From positions 8,727,130 through 8,791,129 of the forward strand of contig OX359191.1 in assembly GCA_947172415.1 (NCBI GenBank): a stretch of 64,000 nucleotides of DNA, in the 5' to 3' direction. The notes under the pieces are model-generated. The model was not told the DNA's origin. It was given only the letters and a program-made list of their open reading frames with translations, and ran no database searches. A program made the position numbers and the translations under genes. This DNA is from Chondrosia reniformis. Taxonomy: Eukaryota; Porifera; Demospongiae; Chondrillida; Chondrillidae. Positions 59,501-64,000 of this stretch are shown in pieces (the stretch's first letter is position 1; each line of letters starts with the position of its first letter).

Positions 59501-60652
59501 TGTTTTGAGATACGTATCTTCGTGTAAACTTCCTTTTAAAATGCACATAATGAAGATGAAAGTCCAATCTGTTATAAGATGTTTGAATTACGTAGGTTTA
59601 GGTACAGAGACAATTTGTAAACCCTTTTTTAATTGTTCCATTGAGTATTTTTGATTCATAATTATGTTTGTATACTACACCCAATAATTTTGTCTTATCT
59701 TGGATATGACTGAGTGGGTGTGTGGGGTATTGATCTAAAGGGGATACCCTGTAACCTGATTCTTGAAGTGTGGTTTGGTTGGGTTTAGCCAATTATATGT
59801 CTTCGGATTGTTTTGTAAGGACTCTCTGTATGAATTCTTTAAGACCTTTTTATGTATTCAAACCCAGTTGTCTGTACCAGGAGTGCCTTGACAATTAGTC
59901 CTGCATAAGTGCAGAGTGTAAGAAGAGATGCACCTTTAATATTGGGACATCTAGGTCAAAGCCATCTTTCTTTGTAGAAATCTCACCAATACATCAGATA
60001 TGAGGTCATGAAGATATGTACACCATGAGTTCATTAAAGGGACTGTTTTATATATGCATTTAATTTTATTTTTTATTCAGTTTCAGTGTTCATGGTTAAG
60101 CCTATTTGTTATGAAGCTATCTATTCTGCCTTTTGTATCACTTATCCAGTGTATTTATGTGTAAAGTGTACTTGGAGGTGCATGTAATTATTTGATGCGT
60201 AGTCCAACACATTATGTAACTATAGTAGGAAAATATACTAATGGTGAGAAACATTAAATGTGTCTGTACCATGTATAATATATATATTATTGTTTTGTTA
60301 TTATTCTGAGTTTAGAGGTACTTTTACCTCTTTACTTGTATGCTACCTATATCTGATATGATACCTATATGCTACCTATATCTGATATGATACCTATATC
60401 TTGTATACTACCTATATCTTGTATGCTACCCATATCTGATATACTACCTATATCTTGTATACTACCTATATCTTGTATACTACCTATATCTTGTATACTA
60501 CCTATATCTTATGTATGCTACCTATATCTGGTATGCTACCTATATCTGGTATGATACCTACATCTTGTGTATATAGGTCAGAAACCTCTTCGAGTAGCTC
60601 AAGCAATACTACACAATCTGGATCTGGAGGGGATGCATGGGTGAAATTCTAG
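53563..60652 (+). CDS. NECAP: NECAP, adaptin-ear-binding coat-associated protein
   Basis: Eight exons in phase: 53563-53648, 53924-54024, 54611-54715, 54846-54927 (alternative end 54975), 55532-55634, 58342-58378, 59125-59290, 60577-60652; about 251 aa (human NECAP1 is 275). Exons 1-5 encode the PH-like NECAP/PHear fold: [90 protein letters not shown]. Exon 7 has the LLPPPPGG proline stretch and DDWSDFFSA. The protein ends WVKF, the WVxF motif that binds the AP-2 alpha-ear. NECAP regulates AP-2 in clathrin-mediated endocytosis. The gene starts 71 bp after the TTC17-like stop on the same strand. Intron 5 is enlarged by a minisatellite, and intron 7 ends in another. Confidence 0.93.
56640..57952 (+). 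repeat. Polypyrimidine minisatellite, 20-bp unit, in NECAP intron 5
   Basis: About 60 units of GTCTGCCTCTCTGTCCCTGT with 20- and 22-bp variants and sub-blocks (TGCCTC in the first two thirds, TACCTC in the last third). The unit length is not a multiple of three and contains no stop in any plus-strand frame, so three long overlapping Leu/Ser/Cys/Pro frames arise by chance. The strand is almost purely pyrimidine plus G. Confidence 0.95.
58400..58535 (+). repeat. Tandem repeat, about 50 bp, three copies, NECAP intron 6
   Basis: Units of CCATGGTTACTTGTGTGGTT then ACCTGTCTGGCTAGTGAAGG, repeated three times with small variation. Confidence 0.85.
59598..60335 (+). other. NECAP intron 7, main part
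   Basis: AT-rich, with no recognised feature; the short minus-strand frame near 59600-59790 has no support. Confidence 0.5.
60336..60573 (+). repeat. Minisatellite abutting the last NECAP acceptor
   Basis: About eleven units of 19-21 bp (TACCTATATCTTGTATAC and variants with TCTGATATGA), running up to the TATATAG acceptor of exon 8 at 60576. Length variation would change the pyrimidine-tract and branch-point environment. Confidence 0.85.
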
Positions 60653-61600
60653 GGATTGTTTGAAGTAATGATCAACACATTGTAGTATAAAATTGATATT
60701 AACTTCATATTGGAATATAGTGTATTATTAACTTCATATTGGAATATAGTATTATTTTGTGGCAAACTGAAATTGTGTAAAAATTAATATGAATCTACCT
60801 GATTATTGTAGCAACTTTCCTAGAAAGATGTAAATGACTATATTTATTATAGTTTTTATGCCTAAATGTCCATATAAATATACACATGTATATGTACATA
60901 ATTAATACACTAATTGTCATGATGAAACTATTGGGTGACACTATACATGACCAGACCCACTTACATTTTTGTACAATGTCTAAAAATTGTCTGTATAAAA
61001 ACCAGCAAGTTCTACAAGTTGTTTTAATAATGTGTTAGATGCATGAACTATGAAATGTTATCTGAAACTTTAGGTAGTTGCAATGAAGCAATAGCTGACA
61101 TATTAATGAAAGAATGCAACACACTAACAACACATAACAGCATCTGTTTTACATTACACTTCAAAGTGATTTAACAGTCTTTGTGGTTGCGTAATTATAC
61201 CAGTTATTATTATACTTCCATTATCCTGTAATGTTAATTTAAAATTTCCCTAGTACTGGTACTATATGTGACAAAATGCTTTGCATCATTCAGTAAAATA
61301 CATTATCTGTGATTATGTGCTACCATCTACATTGAAGGTAATTACAAGGTCGCCACCTGCTGTCAAATATTTCTTTTAGTTAATTAGGAAAAAGTATAAA
61401 ATTTATATTTTATTCAATATATATTTGCTTTAGTATATATATATGTATATCTTTTTAAGATGATGTCATAACATAGGTCAGACGCTAGTACTGTTATAAT
61501 AGGAAAGTTAACACATGACATCTGTTGCATTTGTAATGAAATGGGAGGTATATTGCTGTCGCTCAAAATGACGAATAATCAATCATTTTTCTTAATACGT
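60653..61600. other. Intergenic region after NECAP
   Basis: AT-rich 3' flank with a short direct repeat (TTAACTTCATATTGGAATATAG, twice near 60698 and 60728). No gene recognised. Confidence 0.5.
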
Positions 61601-61607
61601 GTACTTT

Positions 61608-61915
61608 AGAGCAAAAGCCTATGGGGAACTAAACCTGGTGAGAGATTTGGATGAGGCGTACTATGCCTATAACTTTTGTTAGAGTAGAGTTAGATAGCAG
61701 TATATATCTGCAAAATTGCAAGCCTTAATTCTTCTTGATCTTTTGTGAGTCCTTGATGATTCATGTTTTTATATACATCTGAAATTCAATTCCACTAAAT
61801 GAAGATTCCCAGGGTCACTGATGAAGGGTGGAATTCCCAGAAACAGCAGTTTGACCCAGTGGAGAAGAAGAAGAAGAAGACTCTTGTATCCTCATACGTA
61901 CAAAGCTCTCACTAT
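61608..61915. repeat. Rearranged copy of the hammerhead-bearing repeat
   Basis: Two pieces in minus orientation (61608-61660 and 61728-61765) followed by a piece in plus orientation (61800-61915) that contains the hammerhead-like core. The copy is internally inverted. Confidence 0.65.
61812..61857 (+). ncRNA. Hammerhead-ribozyme-like motif (copy 3, best stem I)
   Basis: GGGTCA (61812-61817) pairs perfectly with TGACCC (61852-61857). Core CTGATGA 61818-61824, hairpin GGG/CCC, GAAA 61840-61843, stem III C61844-G61849 with loop AGCA, NUH = GTT. The stem I mismatch of copies 1 and 2 is absent here. Confidence 0.5.
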
Positions 61916-61999
61916 AGGCCTATATACCTAGTGATAACTTTGTATGAGGATGCAGTAGATGCAGTTGAAAATAGAGTTTTTAGATTAAATTCATGATCA

Positions 62000-62740
62000 A
62001 TACGTACGTTATATATATATTATACAGATTAGAATGGAATACTTATATATACAGTATAATATAGGTATAATTATAGTGGGAATGTGTGTTTATATATACA
62101 GGCCATATGTGCATATGTATGTACATGTATATACATTAGTACAGGAGATGCCTCCTTGACCACAATTCGTCTTTCTGTAAACTGTGGACAAGATGGAATT
62201 GAAATACTCATACCTAAGCACAATACAGTCACACTTTTGTGGCTAACAGCATCTGCAGACATTATTCTTCACTACTTATATGCTATAGTTAGGCTGTATA
62301 AACGTATATATATATATATATATACTATAGGCTATATAACTATAGCATTTGTATGCAAAACTGTAGTTTATTATAATTATTTGTATACAAAGCATATGCA
62401 CTGCTCAACGCACTCTACACTGTATATTAACTTGAATCAGCACCATTATTGATCCACTTAATTTTATTTTATATATATATATTGCATTTGCAATATGCTT
62501 CACATATATATATATATATGAAACTTTTTAGCTACTAAATTCAGACAGCACTGTATATATACTAGACAAACTTCTCTTACTGCTTATCTATATACACAAC
62601 ATTACAGTCATGATACACGAAGATCAATGCAACTGCAATTAAGACACTAGCTATGTATATATATCCTTAGTCTAGATGTACTATTATATACATTTGTAGG
62701 TTTTATATATGTTTAGTCAAAAAGCCTTTTTAATAATCTA
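62000..62740. repeat. TATA-type microsatellites, no gene
   Basis: Repeated TATATATA blocks (62010-62100, 62305-62330, 62470-62520, 62655-62715) in AT-rich intergenic DNA. Short frames here are not convincing. Confidence 0.6.
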
Positions 62741-62744
62741 AGTC

Positions 62745-62945
62745 ACCATTTTCCTACATTGCAAGGATATGATGCCAGGATTAGAACACACAAAATGTAA
62801 TAGACCTGAGTCAGGACAACCTTATTATCTGTTACACTAAATTACTTTCTTCCTGTACTCTTCTTCTCCACTGGGCCAGATAGCTGTTTCTGGGAATTCC
62901 ACCCTTTCATCAGTGACCTTGCATGGAAGTCTGTCTTCTTGTCCT
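62745..62945 (-). repeat. Fragment of the hammerhead-bearing repeat
   Basis: Minus-strand copy comprising a trace of the 3' end (CCATTTTCCTACAT at 62748) and the 5' region with the hammerhead-like core at 62874-62919. The middle is replaced. Confidence 0.6.
62874..62919 (-). ncRNA. Hammerhead-ribozyme-like motif (copy 4)
   Basis: GGTCA, CTGATGA, hairpin with one extra A, GAAAC, AGCT, ATC, TGGCC. Stem I is kept through a U-G pair. Stem III has lost its C-G pair (C opposite A), so this copy is probably inactive. Confidence 0.4.
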
Positions 62946-63130
62946 TAGTATGTATTTCTAAAAATGCATTAATTATATTTGTGCATTTCCGCTTATCCGT
63001 GCACCGGATGTGATCACATACTTTGTTCGAATATATAGACAACTGGCGCCTTACCCTTACAAATTGGCAATAGCTTCGCAATAGTTGGTACGCATCTCTT
63101 AGTTAGTGTAATTCGTTCTGTGAGCTCGTT
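62946..63130 (+). promoter_or_regulatory. Presumed promoter of the last gene
   Basis: Short CpG-containing stretch (CTTATCCGTGCACCGG, TGGCGCC) directly before the start at 63131, within otherwise AT-rich DNA. No specific element assigned. Confidence 0.35.
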
Positions 63131-64000
63131 ATGTCCAGCCAAGAACAGTATTCGCAGTCTCGGGTAAGTCTCCAGGAAGCATATAGGACGAGGGATAATT
63201 GCAAGCATCGTTTTATATATAGAAAAAAATAAAAGTACAATTTATTAAATAAGATTTTAATCTTCGTTGTATAGATAACGGAGGAACATTTACAAGCGCT
63301 GAAATCGAGACATCCTCCAGTTGGATGCAGCTACAGACTCGGAAAGTTCTTTGAGACACTTCATCAGACATCTGAATACGAACCAGTTGTCTCTCAGCAC
63401 CCAAAGAGTGATTGTAATGGAACCGACTTGGAGGAAGACGCTGGATTTGGATCATTTATTTATGACAAGGCGGGAGGAGAGTCCGCTTCGACTGTGAACA
63501 TGGGGCATATTGATGACATTAGGACAAAGAGAATTTCTGGGGAGTTCAGAGATATCCCTCTACCATCAATATCAGAGGAACCGAAAAGCTACAGCATCGA
63601 TATTCGCACGAGCACGTCGAATGGTAGCGGTAGCGTGTCACAGGATCGTGAACACACCGGAGCTTCCAAATCTTCAACAAGTCACAATTCCCAAGATTCT
63701 GGGAGAGATTCTAACGGTTCTTCGGCCAAAGGGTCAAGCGAAAATAGCAAGAAGCTAAAAGAGAAGCTACAGAATAGCGGTAACGGTAAACCTACGGCGA
63801 CCGGTCATCGTAGCAGATCTAAGGAAAGACTTGGCGCCTACAACGCACCAGAGCGCGTTGTTGAGAGACCGCGGTACGCTCAGCTGTCGCAAGATAATTC
63901 AGCCTTTCCCATGACCAAGAGAGGGGATAGATATGCTTTGAACGAGTTGGAAGATCGCCTGCACGCTACCAGGCTCAACGGCTACGCACATGGATTTCAA
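63131..64000 (+). CDS. Unrecognised Ser-rich protein, 5' end (runs off the window)
   Basis: Exon 1 63131-63163 encodes MSSQEQYSQSR and ends CGG/GTAAGT. Exon 2 starts at 63275 after ATAG and stays open for 726 bp to the window edge, giving at least 253 residues. It begins ITEEHLQALKSRHPP, then GCSYRLGKFFETLHQ, a short possibly folded segment, and continues as a hydrophilic region rich in Ser, Asn, Lys and Asp (for example SSTSHNSQDSGRDSNGSS) with basic patches (GHRSRSKERLGAYNAPERVV). No membrane helix or signal peptide. The codon usage is more GC-rich than the surrounding AT-rich DNA, which supports coding. I do not recognise the family; disordered cytoskeletal or signalling scaffolds are possible. 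Confidence 0.65.

Noticed and set aside
1-64000. Bacterial operons, CRISPR arrays, phage or viral genes
   Set aside because: None seen; gene structure is eukaryotic throughout and the only mobile DNA found is MITEs, foldbacks and retroelement remnants.

Overview
The window is animal genomic DNA: GT-AG introns, several conserved metazoan genes, AT-rich spacers and many TACGTA-type microsatellites. Short introns, close gene spacing and the gene set suggest an early-branching metazoan, most like a demosponge. The species assignment is an inference. There are no prokaryotic operons, CRISPR arrays or rRNA genes.

Layout. (1) 0.5-12.3 kb, minus strand: one gene of about 22 exons encoding a coiled-coil protein of about 2,140 residues, best read as rootletin (CROCC), the ciliary rootlet filament protein. 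Its introns hold a Penelope-like retroelement remnant and a tandemly repeated 5' splice site. (2) 12.7-36.9 kb and 46.6-50.4 kb, minus strand: a tandem array of sn-1-specific diacylglycerol lipase (DAGL) genes. Five copies look intact (about 754-770 aa, four membrane helices, lipase-3 domain with GHSLGAG serine, Asp and His). One copy is a pseudogene and three are collapsed 5' stubs. (3) 37-46.5 kb: a gene-poor spacer rich in satellites, foldback elements and repeated intron-like cassettes, separating copy 6 from the rest of the array. (4) 51.05-53.49 kb, plus strand: a TTC17-like TPR protein with an N-terminal signal/anchor and a C-terminal membrane helix, head to head with DAGL copy 6. (5) 53.56-60.65 kb, plus strand: NECAP, the clathrin-adaptor accessory protein, starting only 71 bp downstream, with a 1.3-kb minisatellite in an intron. 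(6) 63.13 kb to the edge, plus strand: the 5' end of an unrecognised Ser-rich protein, open at the window end.

How it fits together. The head-to-head pair DAGL copy 6 / TTC17-like looks like the ancestral arrangement. Three places inside the array carry the same illegitimate junction, joining the TTC17-like signal-peptide codons to the middle of DAGL exon 2. The array therefore appears to have grown by tandem duplication with breakpoints in those two genes. At one junction the TTC17 leader fragment has itself become a minisatellite. DAGL copies differ by MITE insertions whose empty sites are visible in sister copies, which gives a relative chronology.

Most unusual non-coding signal: a dispersed repeat of about 250 bp, at least four copies of which carry a hammerhead-ribozyme-like core (CTGATGA, short hairpin, GAAAC, a 2-bp stem III, pairing stem I). 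One truncated copy begins at the predicted self-cleavage site and another within about 3 nt of it. Penelope-like elements, one of which is present here, are known carriers of hammerhead motifs.

Exon coordinates were placed by eye from splice consensus and phase. Rootletin, DAGL copies 1 and 2, the TTC17-like gene and NECAP were phased throughout; single-base errors are possible.
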